A DNA stretch of 64,000 nt from Onthophagus taurus (lineage: Eukaryota; Arthropoda; Insecta; Coleoptera; Scarabaeidae), in contig NC_091966.1 in assembly GCF_036711975.1 (NCBI RefSeq), forward strand, positions 23,009,501-23,073,500, written 5' to 3'. The position numbers were made by a program, and so were the translations under genes. Positions 1 to 9,964 of the stretch are shown piece after piece. The stretch's first letter is position 1, and every line of letters begins with the position of its first letter. Under the pieces are notes generated by a model. The model was not told the DNA's origin and made no database searches. It saw nothing but the letters and a program-made list of their open reading frames with translations.

Positions 1-199
1 AAAAAAAATGATAAAAAAAGGGATAAATTAAAAAGGGGAAAAATATGTTGTTTATTAGTTGAATGTGCATAGTTAGTCATGAATTATTATATTTATTACT
101 TTTGTTACCAGGGTAGAATCTTAAAAATAAATAAATAGTTTAATTTCTTAAAAAGACGTTACCAATTCTTTTTGAATACATAACAACTTCGCCAAAATT

Positions 200-632
200 G
201 TGTTCCAATCAATACAACTGCCAAGATATCTGACTGATGATTTACGTAATATTGTTGACTCTGTAATCGAAATAAATTGCTTTTTTGCTCACCCAGAACG
301 TTTAATATTAGCCATGACACAAGATAGTACAAAATATAAAGAGGCCGGGTTTAGACGGATTCTAAAAAGGAGGCGGTTAGATAAAATGAGAAAAATTGTC
401 AGAACATTCATGCCGATAAAAGCTCATTTCGAGGTTCAAAACGGAAATAATTAACTGAATGTACAATGATTTATCTACACCTCCTCTATTAAGAGATATC
501 ATTGATGATGAGACTGAATCACACATTGAAAGTGATTCTATCCCTAATTGTGATGTAATATACAATTTCCAGTTCACACAACCCAGTAAACAAGAAACAT
601 CTGTGAAACATTTCAATTTTAACATACAATGA
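200..632 (+). pseudogene. C-terminal remnant of an unrecognised TE-like protein
   Basis: Two consecutive reading frames look like one protein broken by a frameshift. Positions 200-454 encode 84 residues rich in charged amino acids, with the stretches FFAHPERLILAM, GFRRILKRRR and VRTFMPIKAHF. Positions 459-632 continue with MYNDLSTPPLLRDIIDDE. The layout (basic R-R-I-L-K-x-R segment, then a PPLL motif, then an acidic tail) recalls the tails of uncharacterised proteins carried by arthropod repeats, but I cannot name the family. No host function is proposed. The frame change lies near 451-460. Confidence 0.35.
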
Positions 633-639
633 ATTAAAT

Positions 640-860
640 GAAACATTTTACAACTACGTTTCATATACGTGACAGATACGATTGTTACGAAACGTATCTA
701 AAGATATGTATCAAATACATTTCAGTAGGAATATTTATGAAATATCATTAAAATATGTAGCAGAAACATTTCATTTAAAACATTTCTCTACAAATGTGTC
801 TGAAACATGTCTGAATATCTTCATCAGCGCCTGTGAACGTATGCGCATGTTCCAGGACGC
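640..860. repeat. Cluster of GAAACATTTC-like words (cluster 1)
   Basis: This AT-rich stretch is dense in variants of GAAACATTT/AAATGTTTC (for example near 640, 650, 690, 720, 770, 785 and 805). A second cluster with the same vocabulary lies at 2750-3060. They could be subterminal binding-site arrays of one transposon whose ends bracket 0.6-3.1 kb; that is inference, because I see no clean terminal inverted repeat. Confidence 0.35.
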
Positions 861-1135
861 GGTGACTCATCAGCGTCTTGTCACGACTTGTTCTATTGTG
901 TGTTTTGTTCTGTTCAGTTCTGTTCTCAGTTCCTTCGAATCGTTTTGTATATATCTGTTCTGTGGCTCGAATATTGGTTTAGAATGGCGCAGGTAAGTTT
1001 CGTATAAGTTTTTTTATATATCATCACTAGGTTTAGTTATTTTTAAATTTATCTAAAAACATTCTTGTTTAAAATGGTGGCTTAAATCTTGTGATTGAAT
1101 TTAACCGAAGAATATTAAATTGACATAAAGTTATT

Positions 1136-1400
1136 CCTTAACCAACGCGATGTATTCGCTGCGACGGCGATTGTTACGCTTGATAATGTTGTCGCCAAGT
1201 CGACACAGCGGCAAATAAACATGCACAAACGTGCCCAAACCGACGTTTTCAACTGTCAGGTGACAACGACAAAAACCGTGGGTGTAGCGATACTTTCGCG
1301 TCGGTCTGGGTATGTTCATTTGCCGCGGCTTCGTGTTGACCTGGCGACATGGTCATGCGAAACAATCGCCGTTACAGAGAATAAATCGCGTTGGTTAAGG
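1136..1400. mobile_element. 265-bp CpG-rich palindromic MITE
   Basis: The ends are perfect inverted repeats (CCTTAACCAACGCGA at 1136-1150 against its complement at 1386-1400). The complementarity continues with few mismatches through the inner arms, including GGCGATTGTT and GTCGCCA/TGGCGAC blocks. No transposase is present. It is far richer in GC and CpG than its flanks. The open reading frames that cross it on both strands are by-products of the palindrome. A direct target duplication is not clear because the repeat itself runs to the edge. Confidence 0.65.
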
Positions 1401-1452
1401 AGCAGTTTAAAACTTTTTCCATGACCGAATTCTAATTTAAACATACATTTTA

Positions 1453-1599
1453 GTGGCAGTTAGGAAGAGCTTCCATTTAACTGATAAAGAATATGAAGTG
1501 GTAGTAAGCAATTGGTTACGACAAGCGAATTTACGTTATAATAGGCGAAATAAGGAAACTGCAGATGAGATAATAAAGAATATTGTTATTTTCTTTTAG
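1453..1599 (+). other. Short possible coding fragment, unassigned
   Basis: An open stretch of 48 codons starts right after a splice-acceptor-like TTTTAG. It reads VAVRKSFHLTDKEYEVVVSN and continues WLRQANLRYNRRNK, then ends in TAG. The composition looks protein-like and it sits just 3' of a MITE. It could be a TE exon. There is no ATG and I do not recognise the family. Confidence 0.2.
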
Positions 1600-1794
1600 T
1601 ATTCTTTCTTTCGTTTACTCGTCGCAATACGGAAAACGTAGTGCAAGAATCGCATCTCAAATATGAAACAAATTTAAAAATTTTGTGTTGCCATTTCTCC
1701 ATATATGTATGTTTTGATGTAGTTTTGTACTTTTATGTTTTAGTTTTATGTAGGTTATTTAAATTTTAGTTAAATTTCTTAGTCTTGAACAATC

Positions 1795-2200
1795 ATAAAA
1801 AGATGATGAAAGAGATCTCCAGCTTCTTCAGACTACAACTAAAGAAGACCTATTTATTTTGTAAAAGTCTTATTGCTATAAGTGAGACCACATGTTGTAA
1901 AATTCTTTTTATCAAGAAAAATAAACAATTCCACGACTGTTGTACATCGTTTGTGGTACATTACTTGTTTTATTGTATTATCTGACATGTAAATTGTCAT
2001 GTAACTGTTTTTGTAAGTTATTTTGTAATACTGATAGTTTCTCTTCATAAAAAGAATTTTACAACATGTGATATCTCCAATAACTAAGATAAAAAAAAAT
2101 GTTAAATATATTATTATAATTATTATTATTAAATATATTATAGGTATTCTTTATTTGTAGTCTGAAGAAGCTGGGGATCTCTGGCGAAACATCACAAATA
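1795..2200. mobile_element. Foldback element of about 400 bp with a hammerhead-like end
   Basis: Outer arms 1811-1857 and about 2140-2190 are inverted copies (CCAGCTTCTTCAGACTACAA against TTGTAGTCTGAAGAAGCTGG). Inner arms 1880-1920 and 2045-2078 are also inverted (ACATGTTGTAAAATTCTTTT and its complement). The right end at 2162-2193 reads CTGAAGA, then GCTGG...CTGGC, which can pair, then GAAACATC. This is the same pattern as the PLE terminal repeats elsewhere in the window. The left copy has lost the GAAAC part. Probably a PLE-related terminal repeat in inverted arrangement. Confidence 0.55.
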
Positions 2201-2599
2201 TATGTGTATTAATTGAAACAATGTTTCGTTTGAGAAAAAAAAATTCTTTCGGTTATTCATATATAAACAGAAGTAAAAATAATTAAAAATACCACTAATA
2301 TGATCTAAATTTAACTTTATATTTAAATGACCTACATAAATTATTGGAATGTTAATTATGATGATTATTAGAATTTTATTTTAGTTACCATTTTAATATA
2401 TTTTGTATATATATTTACTAAATATATTTAATGCATACCTACTCTTATACTTACTTTATATGTCCTAATCAATGAGAAAACAGAATAGTAGAAATTATTG
2501 ACTGATAATTTTGAAATTTGGTACAGTAGGCGGTAAGTAACAAGTATCGTACCATATCATACTTCTATTATTATTTTTCCTACCTTAAGGTATGATTTG

Positions 2600-2725
2600 G
2601 TTGCAGCGTCCACCGTCTGCGCCCTGGGTGGTATGCTCAGAAATGCTTCCTCAGCATATGCATATCTTTTGAGGAAGCATGTATGAGCATCTTGTCCAGG
2701 ATGCAGACGCTACACCTCAACGAAA
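2600..2725. repeat. Imperfect GC-rich hairpin
   Basis: GCAGCGTC...TGCTCAGAAATGCTTCCTCA pairs imperfectly with TGAGGAAGCATGTATGAGCA...GCAGACGC around a centre near 2657. It is an isolated GC-rich block in AT-rich DNA. Function unknown. Confidence 0.4.
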
Positions 2726-2749
2726 TTATATCTTTACATACATATGTAC

Positions 2750-3060
2750 ATCCCTGAAACGTCAACGAAACCTTTCAGAAATTATTTTTAAATGTTTATG
2801 ATACATACTATTAATGTAATGTAAATGTAAACAAAACATTACAGAAATAATTCAAAACCATTAATGAAACATTTTAGTAGTGTACCGTAATTGTCAGCTG
2901 TATGTTGCAGAAACGTTTCAATAGAAACGTTTCAATAAAACATAAAAAGGGTCGGACATTAGCAGTTTCAGACACGTTTCATCTATGTTTCAGAAATATG
3001 TCGAAGAACGTTTCATGTTTCAATAATATGTATCAGAAATGTTTCTGAAACGCAAATTTG
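2750..3060. repeat. Cluster of GAAACGTTTC-like words (cluster 2)
   Basis: Repeated GAAACGTTTC, GAAACATTT and ACGTTTCA words occur near 2755, 2770, 2865, 2910, 2925, 2970, 2985, 3010 and 3040. Some are tandem (GAAACGTTTCAATAGAAACG). It shares vocabulary with 640-860. A short open frame at 3039-3233 begins inside it and is not a convincing gene. Confidence 0.35.
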
Positions 3061-3233
3061 TTTACTGGGAAGCTATTGAACGATGTGTGAAACTCGTTAC
3101 AGAAGCCTCAGGGGAACTTTGCGGAGCTACTAGTATTGATCATGTCATCATAACGGCTCTTCTGTCAAGATTAAGCATGCCTAACTTTGACCAGGAATTA
3201 GATTTCAAAATACCAACAGCTGAGACTGAGTAA

Positions 3234-4809
3234 AAATGAAGATAGTCAATTTTTCAACATGACTTTCTCTAATTTACGACTTTTCACACAAAACTTGTTT
3301 TTTCTTTTCAAATACCTATTTTTTATAAACTTTACTAAACGTCTAAATATTTTGATTTGAAACATTTACATTGTATTCAATAGAGAACAAGGATTGAAGA
3401 TTTTGTATTTTCTTCACCTTGAAATTCAAACCTGTATTTGTAATTGTTCTTTTTCAAATTGTCATTAATTTTGAAGGTGATGCGCGACCGGAAGATGATG
3501 CATTTAGGATATATTTGAATATTATCTTTTTTGGTTCTGAAACAAAAGAATATACGCTAGTACTTTAGGCAAGGGGCTAATTTAAAAAATAAGCGTAAAA
3601 ATATGATTTTATGTTTTTTTTTTGCCCTTTCTTAGCCTCACCAATTCTTCCGCGGTATTACGGCTTTTAAACTTTTTCTTTTTTAATTTTTGGCCCACCC
3701 TATTGCCCCCCTAATGCATTGGACGGATCCAAACATGGTGTAATATAGGAAGAAAATGATGCATAAAAATGTAAATATCGTTCTAATACCATTAATAAAG
3801 TTTTATTGCTTTAGGTATTTTATTTTACTTATTCTAAATTTCAATTCGCACGTTTTAGAGCACATAAAAGAAAAAAAAAGTACGGATTAGATTCGAAAAA
3901 ATACAGTATTTTATTTTTCTTTAATAACCGCGGTTAATCTGGGAATATTGACAAATTGTTAAAAATTGATAAATGATCTTTATTTAAGATAGTTTTAGTT
4001 TCGATCTATCATATAGAGTTGTTGTTATTAAATACTGTTCCATATCTTGCCTCTGTTTAATTATAAAATTAAGGAATTAAGAATAAGACAAATTGTTAAA
4101 AATCATAATAATTTGAGTTAGGGAATTCGCAGGGTCATTATACATAATGTTTCTTATAATTACCACAGTTGATTTAGATATCTACGTTCACAACTTCATT
4201 AAAACTATATAACTTAAACAACTTTATTTCTCTTCAAAGCTTAATTGGAATGATAACATGTTTATTGCAACTCCAATTCTCCAAAAAGATTGTAATAAGA
4301 TAATTTAAAAATTTAAACTATGTACACTTATTCCTATAAAAGTAATTACATTGTTTATAAAGTATTATAATTCATCATTCATTTACCTAATGATATCAGA
4401 AAAAAACAGCATCACAAAAATGTAATCCTTATTGTTGCCATCTTTTTTTATACAGGATTGGCACCTTATGATTAATTTTAGGCCACACTACTCTAGGATC
4501 CTTAATTTTAATTGGATACTCTATGTAAAAATTTTATTATTAGTCGCAATATTCCTTCAGAATTTTTAATCATTTAATAATTTTTAATTAAAATCAAGGA
4601 TTTAAAAATACCCTGAGAGAAGCTAGTTATGATGCTTTATAAACAATGGTTATTAATTGATTTAAATAGCGCCCTTTTTGCCAAGAAAGTTTTGAAGAGA
4701 ACCTTTTTTATATTTTGTTTAGAATTAAGAACAGAATGAAAATATGGGTATGTAAAGTTACAAAAGTACATCCTGTTAATAAGTGAGCTTAATTAAAATA
4801 TTGTAACTG
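3234..4809. other. AT-rich stretch with no gene seen
   Basis: No convincing coding frame, transposase motif or terminal repeat was seen. It lies 3' of MED10 and presumably contains the MED10 3' UTR end and intergenic DNA. Confidence 0.5.
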
Positions 4810-5352
4810 TCATTCATCACCCCTTAAAGCTCTATATTTATTTAATTCAGTGGGAAATGTTTTACTTAACTCTAATAGCATGTTAACCTTAAATTTTCTA
4901 TATGCGTCGATTTTTCCTTTAACCTGCTCATTTTTAGCCAAAGCCTTTTCTATACAATCTTTTGTGTATAATTGAGGATTCCTTCCTTGATCAATATAAC
5001 TAAAAACAACATAAAAGTATATCCATTGGATGCATATATTTCAAAAATTAATCACTAATATAACTTACTCAAATACTTCCAAAGGCACATGAACATCTTG
5101 CACTTGAGATTTTAATTTGTCCACTTCTTGTAAACCATGAACCAAAGATTGTCTAAGTACAGAGAATATATTGAGGTTATGTCTAATTGTAAAATGTTAA
5201 GTATGAAAGACAGGCGAAATAAATACTTACAATTTTTGATTCAAAACGTTTTGACTTTGTGGTTGAAAATCGCTTACTATTATATGAATTTGTCTCACAT
5301 TTTCAATAAACATTTCTAATTGAGTCTCTAAACTTTCTAATGAGTTCGCCAT
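4810..5352 (-). CDS. MED10: Mediator of RNA polymerase II transcription subunit 10 (3 exons)
   Basis: MED10 belongs to the middle module of Mediator, the nuclear coactivator that links activators to RNA polymerase II. The minus strand encodes it in three exons: 5352-5231, 5152-5069 and 4999-4810. Both introns have GT...AG borders (GTAAGT donors, TTAG acceptors), and the joined frame is 131 residues, against about 135 in vertebrates. Family landmarks are ENVRQIHIIVSDFQPQSQNV near residues 17-36, VHVPLEVFDYIDQGRNPQLY spanning the second junction, and the ending KYRALRGDE. The start was chosen because MANSLESLE matches the family N terminus; an open frame extends upstream to 5409 but without family resemblance. 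Exon 1 contributes 40 codons plus two bases, which the other exons complete exactly. No frame lesion is visible, so it looks functional. Confidence 0.95.
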
Positions 5353-5645
5353 TTTTGTAGTTGTCAAGTGAAATTCTAAAACGTACCGTAGATAGCGCTG
5401 AATATACATTTACACCTTTTTGCAACAATAGATGGCGCTTATTAAAGAACATAAAAGCATAAAAGTTTGAACTATAAATAAATTCTATCTTTGTGAGAAT
5501 ACGATTTAATATCAAAACGAATAATATTAAAATGAATAATAACTTTTTATATCAAATTATTTTTTTCTGAGTTATTTTACCTGAACTTTTTAAAATTTTT
5601 TCTTTTTAACATTTTTAACTTACTATTTATGTACATATATGTATG

Positions 5646-6130
5646 CACAGTGTGTTAATTAATTATCGTACCCGACGTCATCATTGCAAATATGCAACCA
5701 ATAACAGTATTTTTATTGTAATTAGAATTTTTTTTATGATTAAAGAGGATTTATGTATATTCTTCAATGATTATAAAATTTAAATACAGGAATTTCCTCT
5801 TAATTTTTTATTTTTATCGTTAATACATTTGAAGTTTCGAAGAAACTAATTAAATAGTTCGAAACGTCAAATGTATTAACAATAAAAATAAAAAATTAAG
5901 AGGAAATTCCTGTATTTAAATTTTATAATCATTGAAGTATTTTTATTGCAAATTCGGAAATTCCTTAGGCTGGTTGATGTAGCCGGAGAGAGTGCAGGAG
6001 GATGTACTTACAAGGGGCCCGTTGGGGCCTAGATGCTGTATGCGGAAGCCTTTCCTACATACAGTGTGTTAATTAATTGTCGTACCCGACGTCATCATTG
6101 CAAGTATGCAACCAACATCACAGTGCAATA
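5646..6130. repeat. Direct duplication flanking the palindrome
   Basis: The segment from CAGTGTGTTAATTAATTATC through the ATGCAACCAA that follows (about 5648-5702) recurs almost exactly at 6060-6113. Between the copies lie the palindrome and a GC-richer block (5960-6060). The repeat may be the terminal or internal repeat of an older element, or a tandem duplication later split by the palindrome. Confidence 0.5.
5762..5937. repeat. Near-perfect 80-bp-arm palindrome
   Basis: Arm 5762-5841 is the reverse complement of 5858-5937 with only two mismatches in 80 positions. A 16-bp spacer (GAAACTAATTAAATAG) separates them. The centre reads TTTCGAAGAAACTA...TAGTTCGAAACGTC, ending with the same GAAACGTC found in PLE terminal repeats. 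GTATTTTTATTG occurs on both sides (about 5708 and 5938), a plausible target duplication. The near identity of the arms implies recent insertion or arm-to-arm gene conversion. Confidence 0.8.
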
Positions 6131-6610
6131 CGCATCATACGTAAATCACGTATTGCAATAAATATACTGTTATCATTTAGTTTTGATTGATTTGCTAAGA
6201 TCAATTAGGGGTCCATCAGACTAAGAGTTAGGAAGCGCGAAATACTGTTTCTGGTGGCAGCGGTATTACCAAAGGTCGAGATCGCTCAGAGGCGGCCTCA
6301 CCACGTCATCCCACCAGTTCATAAACTTTTTGTGGGTAAAACCTTTAATTATATCAATCTGAGTTGATAAGGACGGAGCGATTATCGGTTCAGGCGAACA
6401 TGGCGCTCGCTTGGCAGCCCTTTTGGCAAGCCTATCAGCGTGCTTGTTACCCCAACAAGTGGAGTGTCCTTGAAGTATAAAGGCCCATACAGACGCTCCG
6501 ATTTACCAGTACAGGCGGCCTGTGCAGGCCAAAACTGCACAGGCCGCCTGAACCATGGAATTGCCTCCACACGTACAGTCCGATTTGCTGGATTAGCTCA
6601 GTTTTTCAGC

Positions 6611-6820
6611 ATGGAGGGAAGTAGTGATGTTCTATTGTTAAGTGATCTAATAATAGGCTTATTAAAGAAGAAATATAAATTCAAAAATCAACGGAAAATA
6701 AGATCCAAGTGGTCAAAAGAGTGGTTGCTCAAAAGAAATAGTTTTTCCCATACAAATTTATTATCGGAATTAAGAATTGAAAAGGGCGACTGGTTTAATT
6801 ACCTAAGAATGGATATATTC
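6611..6820 (+). pseudogene. Harbinger transposase, N-terminal fragment
   Basis: From ATG at 6611 the frame encodes MEGSSDVLLLSDLIIGLLKK, then RSKWSKEWLLKR, then LLSELRIEKGDWFNYLRMD. These match the N-terminal W-x(3)-W...LLxELRxED...F..(F/Y)LRM pattern of HARBI1-like nucleases (DDE_Tnp_4 family). Beyond about 6820 the open frame continues to 7090, but that part is the complement of the MADF gene and is not transposase. The DDE catalytic domain is absent. Confidence 0.75.
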
Positions 6821-6827
6821 GTAATAC

Positions 6828-7120
6828 CAAAGATTAGGAATATATACTTCATCCTCACCAGCACCGCTACGTTTACTGGCTATTACCTTTTTCATTTCCT
6901 TTCTGTAAGCACTGCGCAGGTTATTTATTTTTTTTACTGCACTTTCTCTTGTGGCGTTTGGATCTACTTACTGCATTTTGTTGACCAACACATCGTATGC
7001 CGCAGATTTTTTATGTTTATCACTATATTCTTTGGATTTCACTTTCCAAAGACATGGAAAGTTTTTGTAATGTTCGATGAAACTCAATAAAAAGTCTTTT
7101 GACATACTTCTGGTATCCAT
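6828..7120 (-). pseudogene. MADF-domain protein of the Harbinger element, disrupted
   Basis: On the minus strand an ATG at 7120 starts MDTRSMSKDFLLSFIEHYKN, then FPCLWKVKSKEYSDKHKKSA and YDVLVNKMQ. After an in-frame stop it continues VDPNATRESAVKKINNLRSA, RKEMKKV and LWYYEYIHS. This is a MADF (Myb/SANT-like) DNA-binding domain, the accessory DNA-binding protein that Harbinger transposases need. The stop after VNKMQ and truncation near 6828 make it non-functional. Confidence 0.8.
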
Positions 7121-7875
7121 TTTGTAAATTTACGTAAAGAAAACTAAGTATGTTCACTTTATAGGTTAAGTTAAGTATTTTAACTAGTTACTTTACGACA
7201 AAAACTGAGGTAACGGACTGAACCTGCCTACACACGTACGAACTTGCCTGCACAGTTTTATAAAAATATCAAACAAGACGGATTTAGCACAGGCCAGGTC
7301 ATCCGCCTGCACAGGCCGCCTGAATCGCGAAAAATTACTAGGACTTGCCTGCGCAAACCGGAACTGCGCAGGCAAGTCGTCGGATAAGTCGGAGCGTCTG
7401 TAGGGGCCTTAACACAGTTATGCACTGCGGCCTTCTTCAATGTCAGATGACAACCCACCGTTCAGATACGTGGAGTCGAAGATCGTACGAGAAGACTCCG
7501 GCTCCAGCTCCTTCTTGTCTCCTTGAACTATCAGTGTAGATTTTAAGGCTGTTTTTTACCTCTACTTCTCTGGTACTTAGGTGGGTGAGATATTTCTTCA
7601 TAAAAATGTGTTGTAGGGGTGTGAAGTCCGTTATACATTCTAGAATTGGTGAGTAGTCCACCATTTCATTCCAGAGAATGGCATTTTTACTATATCTCAC
7701 CCATTAGAATTCCTTTCTTCTCTCAGTCGAATCATAGTCACCAGTGCCACCTCTTGCAGGCAACACCGCGTATAAAATATGTTAAATGTTTCTATCCCAA
7801 TCTTACTCTAAGAATTAGCAAAATTTTTTATCAAGATTAACTTTTTTCGATAAAATTAAATATAAAAAAGTTTTT

Positions 7876-8008
7876 ATAAGTACGAAGGCGTTCACGGCCG
7901 GTTTGAACCTTTTATTAAAAGACGCACGGCAAAACCCGAAAGTTTCTAGTGTTAGTTCTAATTTTAGTTTAATTCACACCGGCCGTGAAAGCCTTCGTAC
8001 TTATATTA
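7876..8008 (+). repeat. PLE 5' terminal repeat (pseudo-LTR) with inverted ends
   Basis: Begins ATAAGTACGAAGGCGTTCAC and within about 130 bp carries the inverted version (GTGAAAGCCTTCGTACTTAT, 7985-8004). In between lies the AAAGACGCACGGCAAAACCC...TTAGTTCTAATTTTAG block that also ends the element at 11720-11780. Compound inverted/direct termini of this sort are typical of PLEs. Confidence 0.75.
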
Positions 8009-8313
8009 TTAACCTTTATGGGGAGGATATCAGCAAACAAATCAAGGATTTGGATAACTCACGAATTAGACAACGCAAGCTGTTGAGCAGTTTGGCCTTT
8101 CTACGAAGATGCAGAGAGAAGAAAGTAACGCCAACCTTTTTGAAGGTGAAGCTCCACATCGACTCCGCAGCAATACGTAGAATTTTTATTAGGACAGAAC
8201 AAGCACTGCTACGAGAAAGAATCCACAAGACTACAAAGAAGAAGAAAGAAGAATGACTACAAAAAATAAGTTACTACGACTCCATCTCTCACTTTCCAAT
8301 TGTATATCCGGAG

Positions 8314-9480
8314 ATGACTGTATTTCCGGACAAAGTGGACAGACTAACAATGGAGAAGGCTGATCGCGAATTTCAGAAGACCCGTGACACGCACATCAAG
8401 AAGTTTGAATCTCTGGAACGCCGGTCACAAAAGAAGAAAAGTAATAGTTTACCAGTAGAAACAATCGTCATTAACAGATCGAATGTCCCACTAACGAAAG
8501 ACGAAACCGCTGTGCTCGCCAAAGGATTGAACTACGCAATCGCCCCGAAGAAGGTCCCAAAGGAGGAATTCATCTGCGAAGTGGAAGCAGCTGTTCGAGG
8601 GATGCCTGCACTGAAAGCCGAAGAAATCCGACAAGAAGTTGCGAGAGTACTGAAGTCAGCAAAACCACCAAAATCCAACTTGACAGTTGGCGAAAAGAAG
8701 GCACTCCGATCTATTAAAGAAAACTCAGAAATCGTCGTGTTACCAGCAGACAAGGGGAATGCCACCGTTGTTATGGACAGGAAAGAATACGACGACAAAA
8801 TGATGAACCTACTGGACCCAGCCACCTACAGGAAGATCAAGAAGGACCCCACAGACAAAATCGTAAGAAAAATGAAGAAACTCATAAAATCCACAGGAAT
8901 TACAGCAGAAAGGTTTGTTTGTGCAGGCGCCGGTACCACCAAGAATCTACGAACTACCGAAGATTCACAAACCAGACGTCCCCCTCCGCCCTATCGTCAG
9001 CGCCATCAACTCCCCAACATACCAGCTTTCCAAACATCTTGCAAAGATTCTGTCTCCCTTTACAGGTAACACGGAATCGTATATCAGGGATTCTACACAT
9101 TTTGTGGAATCGGTAAAAGGTGTGAAGCTGGATGCTGGAGATATGTTGGTAAGTTTCGATGTGGAATCCCTTTTTACTAGGGTACCAGTTAAGGATGCTG
9201 TAGAGGGTCTTCGCCGAAAACTCATTCCGGAGGGTTTACCAGAATACGTGCCAGATCTGGTGGAGTATTGCTTATCGTTGACGTATTTTAGCTGGAAAGG
9301 AGAATTTTACGAGCAGTTCGAAGGGGCAGCCATGGGATCGCCACTGTCGCCAGTTATATTATATAATTTCTAAAATTAGCTTAATAGCTTAATTTAGATG
9401 GAATTATTCTAAGAGGACGCTTTGAAGAAGAGCCAGTGGAAACCAAAACTATGGCTCCGATATGTGGATGACACGTTTAT
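8314..9480 (+). pseudogene. PLE reverse transcriptase, frameshifted
   Basis: 8314-8920 encodes the N-terminal region with NLTVGEKKALRSIKENSEIV and VVLPADKGNATVVMDRKEYD, the conserved DKG motif of PLE RTs. After a frameshift near 8915 the frame gives PPRIYELPKIHKPDVPLRPI, VSAINSPTYQLSKHLAKIL, motif A VSFDVESLFTRVPV and motif B GAAMGSPLSPV. A short insertion with stops follows (about 9361-9420). The catalytic motif C, RYVDDTFMIW, lies in another frame (YVDD at 9461-9472). All core motifs are recognisable, but at least three frame breaks separate them. The product would copy RNA into DNA at a chromosomal nick. Confidence 0.85.
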
Positions 9481-9548
9481 GATATGGCAACATGGATAAA
9501 AACGGCTCCAAGAGTTCTTGGAACACTTGAACTCGCAATATCCTATGA

Positions 9549-9923
9549 TTGAAGTTCACCATGGAAACAGAAACTGCCAAAAAACTACCTTTCCTAGATG
9601 TGTTGGTTACCAGGACGACAAATGGAAATATAGAACTTGGTGTATATCGAAAGAAGACCCATACCAACAGGTATTTACAGGCATGTTCACATCATCATCC
9701 CCAACAGAAGAGGTCCGTGATCCGTACATTATTTCAGCGAGCAGCGACACTATGTGAAGGAGAGAACTTGAAGAAGGAACAACACTTTCTACGAGGCGTG
9801 CTGCAGAAGAATGGATACACTTCGAGGGACATCAACCAGGCCATCAAGCGGCGAAAGCAGAAAGAGGACACGGTAAGTACAAACCACTTGGATTTATCTG
9901 TCTTCCCTATGTTTCAGGTGTAA
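9549..9923 (+). pseudogene. PLE RT thumb and linker region
   Basis: Continues the PLE protein after motif C: METETAKKLPFLDVLVTRTT, then YRKKTHTNRYLQACSHHHPQ, RSVIRTLFQRAATLCEGENL and NGYTSRDINQAI. The PFLDVLVTR and H-H-P segments are standard in PLEs between RT and endonuclease. It is in a different frame from the RT core and from the GIY-YIG domain. Confidence 0.8.
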
Positions 9924-9964
9924 CGGAACGAATTGCTAGGCACGTCAAGAAGAACGATATCGTA

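Larger units (their letters stand above)
6481..7409. mobile_element. Deleted PIF/Harbinger element
   Basis: Terminal inverted repeats read AGGCCCATACAGACGCTCCG on the left and AGGCCCCTACAGACGCTCCG on the right strand. They are flanked by TAA at 6478-6480 and 7410-7412, the 3-bp duplication typical of PIF/Harbinger. Subterminal GC-rich blocks (CAGGCGGCCTGTGCAGGCC and relatives) recur at both ends. Inside, the start of a transposase gene (plus) and a MADF-domain gene (minus) converge. This is the two-gene plan of autonomous Harbinger elements, but the middle of the transposase is gone, so the 929-bp copy is non-autonomous. Confidence 0.85.
6190..7700 (-). pseudogene. Reverse-strand LINE RNase H remnant, split by a Harbinger element
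   Basis: Reading the minus strand, 7700-7413 contains SLKIYTDSSRRQEGAGAGVF, the first catalytic strand of an RNase H domain. 6478-6280 contains GHSTCWGNKHADRLAKRAAK, the later RNase H motif seen in Jockey/I-type LINEs, followed by FMNWWDDVV. The two parts are separated exactly by the PIF/Harbinger element 6481-7409. The central RNase H part between them is largely missing, so the copy was already decayed or deleted. Confidence 0.7.

Noticed and set aside
2600-2725. GC-rich hairpin as a microRNA precursor
   Set aside because: Pairing is interrupted and the arms are long and GC-rich like a MITE remnant; no basis for a miRNA call without small-RNA data.
3039-3233. 64-codon ORF with a protein-like look (VKLVTEASGELCGATSIDHV)
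   Set aside because: No recognisable family, starts inside the GAAACRTTTC repeat cluster, no supporting splice signals. Left unassigned.
6820-7090. Extension of the Harbinger transposase ORF to 7090
   Set aside because: This part is antisense to the MADF-domain gene, which is clearly the coding strand here.
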